This document shows positions 24,504 to 35,492 of a stretch of DNA of 64,000 nt, piece after piece. The position numbers and the translations under genes are program-made. The notes under the pieces were generated by a model. It did not search any database. It had not been told where the DNA came from and saw only the letters and a program-made list of their open reading frames with translations. Position 1 is the stretch's first letter, and every line of letters starts with the position of its first letter. The DNA is from an uncultured bacterium (GTDB taxonomy: Bacteria; Cyanobacteriota; Vampirovibrionia; Gastranaerophilales; Gastranaerophilaceae): contig CACWZA010000004.1 of the NCBI GenBank assembly GCA_902765215.1, positions 1 through 64,000 of the forward strand. Reading direction: 5' to 3'.

Positions 24504-25985
24504 TTACACTCCGCAAAGAGCAACATCTTTGGCAATTTGTTTATAGAAATCATTTTCCTGTTCAAATTTGTAGCCAAAGTTAAACAGTTCTGATTCTTTA
24601 AGTTGCGGAGTCATAATTTGTAACCCGATTGGCATACCGTCAGAATCAAAACCTGCAGGAACGCTCATTGCAGGGATACCGACAAGGTTAGCACAAATTG
24701 TTGCAATATCTGTTAAGTACATTGCTAAAGGATCAGCTGTTCTTGCACCCAATTCAAATGCTGTGTTAGGGCAGGTCGGTGAAATAAGTGCATCAACCTT
24801 TTGGAATACTGCGTTAAATTCGTCAGCAACCAATCTTCTCATTTGTTGTGCTTTCTTGTAGTATGCGTCATAATAACCTGAACTTAATGCGTAGGTACCG
24901 AGCATTATTCTTCTCTTAACCTCATCGCCGAAACCTTCTGCTCTTGATTTGCAGTAAAGGTCGATTAAGTTTTCAGGGTTAGCAGTCCTGTGACCGTATC
25001 TTACACCGTCAAATCTTGCAAGGTTAGAACTGCATTCAGCAGTAGCAAGAATGTAATAAATACCGATAGAATATTTAAGTTTCGGTAATGATACTTCAAC
25101 AACTTCTGCGCCGAGAGATTTGTATACTTCAACAGCGTGTTCAACTGCTTTTCTTACATCTTCTGATACGGCATCAGTCATCAAATCAGAGATAACCCCG
25201 ATTTTCTTACCTTTGATGTCGTCGTTTAAGTGTCCTGCAAAGTGTTCAACAGGGATATCCAAAGATGTTGAATCGTGAGGATCGTGACCTGATATAACTT
25301 CAAGCAGGAGTGCTGAATCTTCAACAGTTCTTGAGAAAGGTCCAATCTGGTCAAGTGAAGATGCAAACGCAATCAGACCATATCTTGATACTCTGCCGTA
25401 GGTTGGTTTCATACCGACAACACCGCAGAAACTTGCAGGAAGTCTGATACTTCCGCCTGTGTCAGAGCCGAGTGCTAATGTTGCTTCACAAGATGCAACA
25501 CTTGCTGCAGATCCGCCTGAAGAACCGCCAGGAACTTTGTTTAAATCCCAAGGGTTATGAACCTTTTTGAAAGCAGAGTTTTCGTTTGAAGAACCCATTG
25601 CAAATTCGTCAAGGTTTGCTTTCCCAACGATAGGGATACAGTTGTCTAACAATTTTTGTGTAACCGTTGCATTGTACGGAGAAACAAAGTTTTCCAGTAT
25701 CTTGCTTGATGCGGTTGTTCTTGAACCGATAAGGTTCATATTATCTTTCAGTGCAAGCGGTACACCGGCTAAGAGCGGTAATTTTTCACCGTTTGCTACC
25801 ATATTATCAACTTTTTTTGCTGTTTCAAGTGCAATTTCGCCTGTTGTTGAGTTGAAAGCACCTAATTTGTCATCGACATCTTTAATTCTGTCCAATGCAG
25901 CCTGTGTAAGCTCTGTTGCGGTAATATCTTTGTTTGCAATCATTCTGCTTTGTTCAGCCGCACTCTTTTGTAAAATTTCTTTCAT
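24504..25985 (-). CDS. gatA: Asp/Glu-tRNA amidotransferase subunit A
   Basis: A 493-residue GatA. It hydrolyses glutamine and supplies ammonia for converting Glu-tRNA(Gln), or Asp-tRNA(Asn), into the correct amide form with GatB and GatC. The amidase signature has the catalytic triad: Lys in PLALKDNMN, Ser in PGGSSGGSAASV and Ser in GSDTGGSIRLPASF. Length is normal. gatB and gatC are not adjacent, so the complex is encoded at separate loci. The gene is monocistronic with its own terminator. Confidence 0.96.
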   Translation of the reverse strand: MKEILQKSAAEQSRMIANKDITATELTQAALDRIKDVDDKLGAFNSTTGEIALETAKKVDNMVANGEKLPLLAGVPLALKDNMNLIGSRTTASSKILENFVSPYNATVTQKLLDNCIPIVGKANLDEFAMGSSNENSAFKKVHNPWDLNKVPGGSSGGSAASVASCEATLALGSDTGGSIRLPASFCGVVGMKPTYGRVSRYGLIAFASSLDQIGPFSRTVEDSALLLEVISGHDPHDSTSLDIPVEHFAGHLNDDIKGKKIGVISDLMTDAVSEDVRKAVEHAVEVYKSLGAEVVEVSLPKLKYSIGIYYILATAECSSNLARFDGVRYGHRTANPENLIDLYCKSRAEGFGDEVKRRIMLGTYALSSGYYDAYYKKAQQMRRLVADEFNAVFQKVDALISPTCPNTAFELGARTADPLAMYLTDIATICANLVGIPAMSVPAGFDSDGMPIGLQIMTPQLKESELFNFGYKFEQENDFYKQIAKDVALCGV

Positions 25986-26065
25986 TTATATTTCCCTCTT
26001 TGTCTATGTAATTTGATTATATCAAAAACAGCGGTAAATACAAAAAATAAGTAAATAATTGTTTA

Positions 26066-26172
26066 GGGGTAAATGAAAAACCCTAACCTCTCCGCGGGAG
26101 AGGTCGAATATCTTATGATTTGCTTGCAAATTATTAGATATTCGGGTGAGGGGCATTTTATATATTTACCCC
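26066..26172. repeat. 107-bp repeat element with GGGGTAAAT ends
   Basis: The unit begins with GGGGTAAAT and ends with its inverse ATTTACCCC. Inside lie 71 bp (26085-26155) that match 17549-17479 inverted with one mismatch. The internal palindromes and the terminal inverted repeats resemble a small non-autonomous element (MITE). No target-site duplication is obvious. Confidence 0.7.
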
Positions 26173-26279
26173 TGTCTTGAAAATTTCCCTTTAGCGAATA
26201 AAATAGAAAAGGATAAACACTAGGGAATATTGAAACAACTAAATTATAAATTCCTTAATTTGAAATGTAAGGTAAAGTC

Positions 26280-28073
26280 ATGAATAAAGAAAATATCAGA
26301 AATATAGCAATTATTGCTCACGTTGACCATGGTAAAACTACGCTTGTTGACTGTATGCTCAAACAAAGCGGAGTATTCAGAGATAATCAACAGGTACAGG
26401 AAAGAGTATTAGACAGTAACGATTTGGAAAAAGAAAGAGGAATAACGATTCTTTCTAAAAACATTTCCATCAATTATAAAGGGGTAAAAATCAATGTTGT
26501 AGACACCCCGGGCCACGCAGATTTCGGCGGTGAAGTTGAGCGTGTATTGGGTATGGTTGACGGTGCATTGTTAATCGTTGATGCGGCAGAAGGCCCAATG
26601 CCTCAGACAAGATTTGTATTATCTAAGGCGTTGGAATTAGGTTTAAGAATCATTGTTGTTATAAACAAAATCGATAAACCTGCTGCAGATGTTGATATGA
26701 CTTTGGATAAAGTATTTGATTTATTCACGGAATTAACTGACAGAGAAGATTTAATCGACTTCCCGTATATCTATGCAAGCAGTCTTAACGGTTATGCAAT
26801 CAATGAGATTGATGATGAACCTAAAGACATAACTCCGCTTTTGGATTGTATCTTAGAAAATATATCAGCACCTACGGGTGATGACAGTTTACCTTTACAG
26901 TTTCAGGCAACAACACTCGATTACAACGAGTATGTCGGCAGAATCGTTACGGGCAGAATTATAAACGGTACAATTAAATCTCAGCAACAGGTTTCTCTCT
27001 GTAAGGCTGACGGCTCAATTGAAAGAGGCAAGATTGCAAAATTGTACGAGTTCAAAGATTTGGGGCGTGAAGAATGTGATGAAGCTGAATCAGGTGATAT
27101 AGTAGGTATCGCAGGTTTTCCTGACATTCAGATTGGTGAAACCATTTGCGAAATAGGAAATGAAAATCCGCTTCCTTTAATCAAGGTTGATGAACCGACA
27201 CTTCAAATGAACTTTTCTGTTAACGACAGCCCGTTTGCGGGAACAGAAGGTAAATTCGTAACAAGTCGTCAGTTAAGAAAACGACTTTATAACGAGTTAG
27301 AAAAGAATGTAAGTTTAAGGGTTGAAGATACTGACAGTACAGACTGTTTTAAGGTTAGCGGTCGTGGTGAGCTTCACCTTGGTATCTTAATCGAAACTAT
27401 GCGCCGTGAGGGTTATGAGTTTCAGGTATCAAAACCTGAAGTTATATATAAAACTGTTGACGGGGTTCAGTATGAACCGTTTGAAAATCTTATTATCGAT
27501 ACTCCTGAAGAAACTGCAGGTACTTGTATCGACAGACTTTCAGGCAGAAAGGCAACAATGCTTGAAATGCAGAACGACAATGGCAGAACAAAGATGAAAT
27601 TCTCTATTCCGGCACGGGGTTTAATAGGGTTCAGAACTGAGTTTATCAGAATTACCCGTGGTGAAGGTATTATGTACCATACCTTTGATGAGTATAAAGA
27701 GATGGTTGGTGATATTCCTAAACAGCGTTCAGGTTCTATCCTTGCTCACGAAACAGGGGAAGCAGTACCTTATGCACTCGCTCAATACGAGGACAGAGGG
27801 GTGTTCTTTATCACTCCGCATACTAAAGTATACAGAGGTATGATAATCGGGGAAGGTAACAAGGCACAGGATATTGCTGTAAATATCTGTAAGACCAAAA
27901 AATTAACCAATATGAGAAGTTCTACCGCTGATGTTATGGTTACTTTGCAGGCTCATAAAGAGCTCTCGCTCGAAGACTGTATGGAATACATCGGTGATGA
28001 TGAACTTTTGGAAGTTACTCCTGAAAATATCAGAATGAGAAAAGTTAACCTCGTTAAGTTTGGAAGTATTTAA
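26280..28073 (+). CDS. typA: Ribosome-associated GTPase TypA/BipA
   Basis: A 597-residue translational GTPase. G1 is AHVDHGKTT (residues 14-22), G3 is DTPGHADF, G4 is NKIDKP. The EF-G-like domains and the BipA-specific C-terminus follow ([31 protein letters not shown]). It binds the ribosome and is needed for efficient 50S assembly or growth under stress. Length and order are standard. It is 25 bp ahead of ligA on the same strand and may be co-transcribed. Confidence 0.97.
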   Translation: MNKENIRNIAIIAHVDHGKTTLVDCMLKQSGVFRDNQQVQERVLDSNDLEKERGITILSKNISINYKGVKINVVDTPGHADFGGEVERVLGMVDGALLIVDAAEGPMPQTRFVLSKALELGLRIIVVINKIDKPAADVDMTLDKVFDLFTELTDREDLIDFPYIYASSLNGYAINEIDDEPKDITPLLDCILENISAPTGDDSLPLQFQATTLDYNEYVGRIVTGRIINGTIKSQQQVSLCKADGSIERGKIAKLYEFKDLGREECDEAESGDIVGIAGFPDIQIGETICEIGNENPLPLIKVDEPTLQMNFSVNDSPFAGTEGKFVTSRQLRKRLYNELEKNVSLRVEDTDSTDCFKVSGRGELHLGILIETMRREGYEFQVSKPEVIYKTVDGVQYEPFENLIIDTPEETAGTCIDRLSGRKATMLEMQNDNGRTKMKFSIPARGLIGFRTEFIRITRGEGIMYHTFDEYKEMVGDIPKQRSGSILAHETGEAVPYALAQYEDRGVFFITPHTKVYRGMIIGEGNKAQDIAVNICKTKKLTNMRSSTADVMVTLQAHKELSLEDCMEYIGDDELLEVTPENIRMRKVNLVKFGSI

Positions 28074-28077
28074 TTAA

Positions 28078-30075
<1,998 letters not shown>

Positions 30076-30137
30076 GGTTGTTTCATCATATAATCAAAAG
30101 GTTTTACATATCCGTATAATTAGGTAAGGATTTTATA

Positions 30138-30563
30138 ATGAAGAATAAATTAAATGTAATTCAAATCAACGGTATACAGGGGATAATATTTCTAATCGGA
30201 GCTATTATATGTTTGATAGCAGGTTTTGTAGCTTTCCCCGGCATGGTTTTTAAGATGGGCTGGAACTTTTTGGCTCATGCAACCGATGTTGTGCCGACAA
30301 TAGGAATGCTTCAGGGTACTCTGCTTTGGGGGATTGTTGTTGTAAGTTATTTTGCGTTTAAGAAAAAAGGGTTCTTCATTGAGTTTAAATCAGGGAACGA
30401 TCTTTCAAGAGAAGAAATGGATGCCGTTATGCACCGTATCAGAACTGAAAGACAGGCTGATTTGATTGCTAAGTCGATTATGAAGGCAAGAGAGCTTGAA
30501 CTGGAAGCAAAAAAAGAACTCGATTCCTTCGAAAAAGAAAACACTGAAATCAAAAACAATTAA
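30138..30563 (+). CDS. Small two-TM protein with coiled tail
   Basis: A 141-residue protein with two membrane helices (about 14-34 IIFLIGAIICLIAGFVAFPGM and 62-76 LLWGIVVVSYFAF) and a charged, helical C-terminal tail (residues 95-141). That tail is rich in Glu, Lys and Arg. The topology suggests a cytosolic coiled coil. The family is unknown to me. It follows ligA on the same strand and ends just before the tRNA promoter. Confidence 0.7.
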   Translation: MKNKLNVIQINGIQGIIFLIGAIICLIAGFVAFPGMVFKMGWNFLAHATDVVPTIGMLQGTLLWGIVVVSYFAFKKKGFFIEFKSGNDLSREEMDAVMHRIRTERQADLIAKSIMKARELELEAKKELDSFEKENTEIKNN

Positions 30564-30572
30564 AAAATTGTC

Positions 30573-30601
30573 TTGACAATAAAGTGTGTTCTTAATAATA
30601 T
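30573..30601 (+). promoter_or_regulatory. Promoter of the tRNA cluster
   Basis: TTGACA (30573-30578), a 17-bp spacer and TAATAT (30596-30601) lie just upstream of the first tRNA at 30611. The short leader is typical of tRNA transcription units. Confidence 0.8.
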
Positions 30602-30610
30602 ATTATTGTT

Positions 30611-30682
30611 GCCGGTATAGCTCAACGGTAGAGCAACGGTTTTGTAAACCGTAGGTTGTAGGTTCGATTCCTATTACCGGCT
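30611..30682 (+). tRNA. tRNA-Thr(UGU)
   Basis: A 72-nt cloverleaf with acceptor GCCGGTA/TACCGGC, D-stem GCTC/GAGC, anticodon stem ACGGT/ACCGT and loop TTTGTAA, giving anticodon UGU. CCA is not encoded. It heads a three-tRNA cluster. Confidence 0.95.
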
Positions 30683-30717
30683 TTTTTACATGTAACTCAG
30701 TTTTATGTGTAATCTCC

Positions 30718-30789
30718 GCCCTTGTGGCTCAGGGGCAGAGCACTCCCTTGGTAAGGGAGAGGTCACGAGTTCAAATCTCGTCAAGGGCA
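30718..30789 (+). tRNA. tRNA-Thr(GGU)
   Basis: A 72-nt cloverleaf with acceptor GCCCTTG/CAAGGGC, anticodon stem CTCCC/GGGAG and loop TTGGTAA, giving anticodon GGU. CCA is not encoded. Second gene of the cluster. Confidence 0.95.
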
Positions 30790-30811
30790 AATTTTTTTGA
30801 TAACCAAATAT

Positions 30812-30897
30812 GGGTAGATGGCCGAGTGGCTAAAGGCGACAGACTGTAAATCTGTTCCCGCGAGGGTACGGTGGTTCGAATCCACCTCTGCCCACCA
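30812..30897 (+). tRNA. tRNA-Tyr(GUA)
   Basis: An 86-nt class II tRNA with acceptor GGGTAGA/TCTGCCC, a long variable arm (TCCCGCGAGGGTAC), anticodon loop CTGTAAA (anticodon GUA) and an encoded CCA. Its last 12 bases reappear three times downstream in the 31112-31612 array. Confidence 0.95.
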
Positions 30898-30903
30898 TTT
30901 TAG

Positions 30904-30938
30904 TAAAAAGAGAATACCTTTATGGTATTCTCTTTTTA
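30904..30938 (+). terminator. tRNA cluster terminator
   Basis: A 15-pair stem (AAAAAGAGAATACC side) with a TTTAT loop and a five-T tract, seven bases past tRNA-Tyr. Confidence 0.9.
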
Positions 30939-31111
30939 CTTTAAATATGTTTGGTGGATGAGAACCAACCAAACGGAGTTTGGTCTGGTTCGAGCGGATT
31001 TGCGTACGTATTGAGCGAAGCTAAATTCGGATAGCGAACAGATGACGTTGACAGGTACAAAGTACCGAAAACGGCACTCTGTGAGCGTGGAGCAAATTCA
31101 AGACAATCCAC

Positions 31112-31612
31112 CTCTGCCCAATTTTAAAAGACTTTCGAGAAATCGGGGGTCTTTTTTGTTATCCTTTCAAAATTGGGCAGAGAGTCTTCGATCCACACGC
31201 AAAGTATCACGCAGGTGATTAACGAAAAAGTGTATATTTTCTTTGCGGTGGTTCTTCCTCCATTTGCTTATTCTGTCTGCTTTTCTGTTACGCAGAACTG
31301 TGACGCAAAACGTGACATTTAGTCACCTTTTGCTGAACGCAAACGGAGTCCTTACCTCTGCCCACCATTTTAAAAGACTTTCGAGAAATCGGGGGTCTTT
31401 TTTGTTATCCTTTCAAAATTGGGCAGAGAGTCTCCGAATCACAACAAAAATCAGAGATTTTTGCGGTGGTTTTTCCTCCATTTGCTTATTCTGTCTACTT
31501 TTCTGTTATGCAGAACTGTGACGCAAACGGAGTCCTTACCTCTGCCCACCATTTCAAAAGACTTTCGAGAAATCGGGAGTCTTTTTTGTTATCCTTTTAA
31601 AATTGGGCAGAG
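31112..31612 (+). repeat. Three tandem copies of tRNA-Tyr end plus terminator
   Basis: Each copy starts with the tRNA-Tyr 3' end (CTCTGCCCA, with CCA in copies 2 and 3) at 31112, 31356 and 31540. Next comes a hairpin with a GAAA tetraloop and T run (31126-31157, 31372-31403, 31556-31587). The inverse AAAATTGGGCAGAG closes it (31169, 31415, 31599). The spacers share about 65 bp (tgcggtggtt...gacgcaaa). The stretch from 30940 to 31111 has no gene I can support. Confidence 0.8.
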
Positions 31613-31638
31613 AGTCTTTGCCCAACAAAATACAAAAA

Positions 31639-33264
31639 TTATTTCTTTTTGGTTAAGTGTGCCTTGCGGTAGTTATCCGTTATCTGTCCTAACTGGTTCA
31701 GTACGATACCTGATACAAACCCGAGTGCTAACGATTTTCCGCCGGATACAAGTTTTGTCGCAGAAATTAGCGATGTTGCCATAGCACCGACAATAGGGAT
31801 TCCTGATTTTAAAAGAACAGATGTTCTTTCGTTCTTTTCTTTTGCCTTATTAAGACCATAGGTAATCATTCCGCAGGACATCAAAATTGTTAAAATATCC
31901 GTCGGGGCGCAGCCGAGTTCTAAATCTCTTGCCTTGTCAAAGAACTCTCCGATTTCAAGGTTTACTGAATTGTCAAATGAACTTACTGCGTTTTGTGCAG
32001 ATTTCAAAGCACCTGATTTTGCAAGTTCAAACGGCGATATAGAGTGATAAATGTCTAACATATCCTGAAGTTCACCTGTTCCGTCTTCTTTCAGAATATT
32101 TCTAAGTAGTCTTATGTTGACATTTTTATCATTAACCTGAGTTCTTGCAATATTTTCATTTGTACTTGTCTTTATTGTGTGTTGTTCAAGTTTGTCTATT
32201 TCTTTAAAAAATGCTTCTTTACTTTTGTCTAGTGCTGAAGGATCGTTTGCAAACCATTCAATCCTTTTCATAATCTCAACACCTTTTTTATCATCAGGCA
32301 TAATAATGCTGCTGAGGTTTTTGACATAGCCGGAAATAAAATTCATTCTTTCTTTGTCTGTATAGGAAAGCATGTTTCTTGCAAATGCAACATTTTCAGC
32401 CAAATCTGTTTTGTTTCCTTTGACTTGTTCTGAAGCAATAAATGTCTGCCACATTTGTTTTCGTTTGAATTTGTTATCCTTAGACCAGAAACCCTTAAAT
32501 GATTCGTTCCAGAAGTTTGAATACAGTTTAGAGGTTGCATTTTTAATGTACTTATATCGCTCTTGCTGGGTGTTTTCATTAATAAAGGCATCAACTACCA
32601 TTTTTACGCTCTCTCTGTAACTTTTTGCTTTTTTTACAAGCTCGGCCTTTGTTAATTGTTTACCCTTGAATTCAACCGTTTCAGACGGGTTATTCTTTAA
32701 GATATAATTGTCTAATTTATCAAAATTTTCGTACATATCATTAAATCTTTTTTGTGTTTTTTTGTAAGATTTTTTGACAGTATTTATTGATAATTTTTCG
32801 AAAATATTGGATATACCGCTGTGAATTTTCTTAGTCGGTGTAGATTTGTACATAAGCTTCATGAACAGGATATCTTTTAGCGAGGTTACATTGTTCACAC
32901 TCTCTGTTTTTTGGATAAAAGAGTTAATCTTTCGGATTGCATATTCGTAAAACGGGAGTTTTTTATTTTGTTCGGATAAAATATCTTTGTCCAGTTTCTT
33001 TTCAAATACTCCCTTAAGTCTTTCCAGTCCGTTTTTAGCGTTTTTGTGTCCGCCTAATGAGAAGAATAAAAGCAGTAACCCGCCGGCTATGGATGACATA
33101 GCTACCTTGTCGCTCGTGTTTTTAGTCGGGGTGTTCTCTTTATTTTTCAAATCGGAAATCAACCTCAAATTCTTCTGAATGTTCCTTGTTGCGGGGAACT
33201 GATTAAAGGTACTTTTGCTTTTATCGTACTTTTGCTGGGTGTAATTTGTTATGTATTCTGTCAT
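31639..33264 (-). CDS. Large lineage-specific membrane-associated protein
   Basis: A 541-residue protein of unknown function. The N-terminal 60 residues are polar, followed by a membrane helix at about 56-72 (SSIAGGLLLLFFSLGGH). The long middle is helical and Lys-rich, probably coiled coil. Three hydrophobic segments lie near the C-terminus (ILTILMSCGMITYGL, IPIVGAMATSLISA, ALGFVSGIVLNQLG). No enzyme motif is visible. It stands alone between the tRNA-Tyr array and the VanX-like gene. Its architecture suggests a membrane-anchored scaffold, which is only an impression. Confidence 0.75.
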   Translation of the reverse strand: MTEYITNYTQQKYDKSKSTFNQFPATRNIQKNLRLISDLKNKENTPTKNTSDKVAMSSIAGGLLLLFFSLGGHKNAKNGLERLKGVFEKKLDKDILSEQNKKLPFYEYAIRKINSFIQKTESVNNVTSLKDILFMKLMYKSTPTKKIHSGISNIFEKLSINTVKKSYKKTQKRFNDMYENFDKLDNYILKNNPSETVEFKGKQLTKAELVKKAKSYRESVKMVVDAFINENTQQERYKYIKNATSKLYSNFWNESFKGFWSKDNKFKRKQMWQTFIASEQVKGNKTDLAENVAFARNMLSYTDKERMNFISGYVKNLSSIIMPDDKKGVEIMKRIEWFANDPSALDKSKEAFFKEIDKLEQHTIKTSTNENIARTQVNDKNVNIRLLRNILKEDGTGELQDMLDIYHSISPFELAKSGALKSAQNAVSSFDNSVNLEIGEFFDKARDLELGCAPTDILTILMSCGMITYGLNKAKEKNERTSVLLKSGIPIVGAMATSLISATKLVSGGKSLALGFVSGIVLNQLGQITDNYRKAHLTKKK

Positions 33265-33395
33265 GACTTTTTAAGTAGTTGATATCCGTATTAGATATAA
33301 AACTGCTCATAAAAATTTTTACCGCTTTATTAAGTATTTTTAAGATGAATTTTTCTTAAAAATACACAAAAATTTTCAGCAAAGAAATAATGAAT

Positions 33396-34073
33396 TTATT
33401 CAACATCAAAGTCAAAATATGTATCGGGATAAGGTTCATTTTTAAGGGTAAAGTGCCACCATTCTGAGTCCAAACCTTTAAATCCTGCTTTTATCATTGC
33501 ATTTCTTAAAATTTTGCGGTTCTTTTTTTGTTCGCGGGTCAGTTTCTTGTAGTCAGGATGTGAAATTTCGCTGAATAAATCGAAGGTTCCGCCCATATCA
33601 ACAAATGAACCGTCAGTTTTTATAAGGGTTAAGTCAACGGTTGATCCTCTTGTGTGAGAAGACTTTGCTTCAATATAGTGACCTTTCAGCAAATCAGATT
33701 TCTTTAAATCAGGATAAAAACTCTTGTCTCCGTCATCATTAGGATTATTTATCCAGACAACGAAGTTGTCTACTGCCTTTTGTGGTCTGTATGTATCCCA
33801 GATGAGCAGTCTGTAACCCTGTTTTCTTAAGTCAGCTGCTGCGCTGCAGAGTGCTTTTAAAGATTCTTTTGTCATATATGCTATCGGTGCCTTGTAGCCA
33901 TTTATTCTGTTTCCTGTGAAGTTGTTTGATGAATAATAGCGGATATCATAAGCCGCATCATCTATGACCGTGTATACAGGTGCAAAATCACTTTTGTCGT
34001 AAGATATCTGTGATGCGATTGTTGTCTGTATAAACCCTATCAGGATTAAAGTTATTAGTAAAAGTTTTTTCAT
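33396..34073 (-). CDS. D-Ala-D-Ala dipeptidase (VanX-like)
   Basis: A 225-residue exported member of peptidase family M15D, with a signal peptide (MKKLLLITLILIGFIQTTIAS). Zinc ligands and catalytic residues fall in SSHTRGSTVDLTL (His and Asp) and SEWWHF (Glu and His). The Arg of WDTYRPQKA also fits. Family members hydrolyse free D-Ala-D-Ala. Here the exported location and lack of vanH/vanA neighbours point to recycling of wall dipeptide as nutrient, as in DdpX, rather than glycopeptide resistance. The ATG at 34073 follows GGAGAG. Confidence 0.9.
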   Translation of the reverse strand: MKKLLLITLILIGFIQTTIASQISYDKSDFAPVYTVIDDAAYDIRYYSSNNFTGNRINGYKAPIAYMTKESLKALCSAAADLRKQGYRLLIWDTYRPQKAVDNFVVWINNPNDDGDKSFYPDLKKSDLLKGHYIEAKSSHTRGSTVDLTLIKTDGSFVDMGGTFDLFSEISHPDYKKLTREQKKNRKILRNAMIKAGFKGLDSEWWHFTLKNEPYPDTYFDFDVE

Positions 34074-34224
34074 ACTGCTCTCCATAAAGTTCTTAAATAA
34101 TCTGAAAATATTATAGCATATGTAAACAAATATGAATGATTTTTTGTTTCGGTGTTAAAAAAGTCGTAAATTAGTGAACTAATATTATAGATAAAATGTG
34201 TGTTTTTAGTCTAAGGTATTAATT

Positions 34225-34641
34225 ATGTCTATAAATTGCATTACCCCAAATTCTTCTTTTTCATATTGTCCTGCGGTATCGGGTATCGATTCGGAGGAAA
34301 AAGAAATTATTAAGCGTTTGTTGGCGTACGGCTACACACCGACAGGGGATAAAGCAACAGACAAAGCGCATTTAAGAAAAATTGAGTTAGAGAAAGCAAA
34401 ACAGGATAATTATGTATCCGACAAGTATTTGACGGTTTCTACTGCAGAGTGTCGTCGTATACAGGAAAGAAAAAAAGAAAAACTCAAAATCAATAACCCT
34501 GAGAAAAAGCCTGATATACAGGAAAAAAGACAGGGCGCAAAGATTTTGGGTGATCAGATTTTCCTTGCAATAAAAATGAAGCAGGACAAAATGCACCCTG
34601 AAAAAGAGGATAAAAGCTACAGACTTAAGAAGGTTTCTTAG
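34225..34641 (+). CDS. Hypothetical charged protein
   Basis: A 138-residue protein with no recognised domain. It starts with MSINCITPNSSFSYCPAVSG, matching the M-x-I-x-x-(hydrophobic) start seen in other lineage proteins here. The rest is Lys- and Glu-rich and probably helical (LRKIELEKAKQDNY, QERKKEKLKINNPEKKP). No membrane segment. It is convergent with the zinc-ribbon gene and only 16 bp from it. Function cannot be stated. Confidence 0.65.
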   Translation: MSINCITPNSSFSYCPAVSGIDSEEKEIIKRLLAYGYTPTGDKATDKAHLRKIELEKAKQDNYVSDKYLTVSTAECRRIQERKKEKLKINNPEKKPDIQEKRQGAKILGDQIFLAIKMKQDKMHPEKEDKSYRLKKVS

Positions 34642-34657
34642 TTTTTTTAATCGCTGA

Positions 34658-35056
34658 TTATATAACCGTTGTCGTGTAGTTCTTATTTGTTTTGTGTTTA
34701 TTAAGGACAAAATCCTTTATTGTTTGGAAATAGTCTTTGTTGTCGTTTGTCGCAATATGTTCTCCGCATTCATCGCAATAGAATTTTATAACATGACTTC
34801 CCGACAGAACTGATGCTCCGCAAAAATAAGGGATAAGTGCTTCTTCTTTACCGCAAACGGGACATTTGATTTTAGGTAAATTATTGTTTTTTATTTCAAA
34901 GTTACCCAAATGTAAGAATTTTGCTTTTAGTATTCCGTTATTGTACGCACCCTCACAGTCAAAGATTGTAGGGAAAAGTTCTCCGATATTGTAGCACTCT
35001 CTTTCCGGTACGGTCATTTTAAGTAATTCTGCCTTTGTTTTTGTTAATAAATTCAT
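34658..35056 (-). CDS. Zinc-ribbon protein under a SAM-I riboswitch
   Basis: A 132-residue protein with two cysteine pairs, CPVCGKE and CDECGEH, spaced about 32 residues apart, forming a likely zinc ribbon in the middle third. The N-terminal part (MNLLTKTKAELLKMTVPERE...) and the C-terminal helix have no recognised match. GAGG precedes the ATG. The 115-nt SAM-I-type aptamer at 35155-35269 ends about 100 nt upstream on the same strand, so expression probably answers to S-adenosylmethionine. Nothing in the protein itself resembles methionine or SAM metabolism, so its link to that pathway is unknown. Confidence 0.75.
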   Translation of the reverse strand: MNLLTKTKAELLKMTVPERECYNIGELFPTIFDCEGAYNNGILKAKFLHLGNFEIKNNNLPKIKCPVCGKEEALIPYFCGASVLSGSHVIKFYCDECGEHIATNDNKDYFQTIKDFVLNKHKTNKNYTTTVI

Positions 35057-35154
35057 TTTCTGCCTCGCTTTCTTTGTTCAATACCAAAAGCGTGTGCGAA
35101 AAATTTTTTACGGCAAAATTTTATTACCATAGTTTGACGGGATATTATCTCAAA

Positions 35155-35269
35155 TTTAATACTACCCATCGTCGGTTTGTTACCGTCAGGCATTAGCACC
35201 GTTAAGCAATAGCTTTGGTTGCTGTGTAGTCACAGGGCCTGTCCCTCGTACACTCTTTATGGTATTAAA
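35155..35269 (-). promoter_or_regulatory. SAM-I riboswitch (S-box)
   Basis: On the minus strand the conserved blocks occur in order. P1 is TTTAATAC closing with GTATTAAA at the far end. Next come GAGGGACAGGCCC, then GCAACC, then GGTGCTAATGCCTG. These are the core of the SAM-I aptamer: the kink-turn strand, the P2 to pseudoknot region and the J3/4 block. SAM-I RNAs usually control methionine or SAM genes and shut them off at high SAM. No clear terminator is seen before the downstream start, so control may be at translation. Confidence 0.85.
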
Positions 35270-35492
35270 TATTAAATTAGTAATGTGCTCTTTATAAGCT
35301 ACACTTTTTTTCGGGAGTTGTCAACCTTTTTACATGCTGAGTAATTAGAATGTATTATAAACATTTGTAAAAATCCTCTTTACATAGTATGTTTGTTTTT
35401 CTATTCATGGTACACTATAAATTAAGATATGTTTAATGCATATTTGGTTAGTGAGCTGTTAATTATATATTAGCGTGCAAAATGGAGAAATT

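Noticed and set aside
31243-31784. Two overlapping open frames in the tRNA-Tyr repeat array.
   Set aside because: They translate the tandem repeat itself, change frame between copies and lack ribosome binding sites.
33396-34073. Vancomycin resistance gene vanX.
   Set aside because: The protein has a signal peptide and no vanH/vanA/vanRS neighbours, so a nutritional or wall-recycling dipeptidase is more likely.
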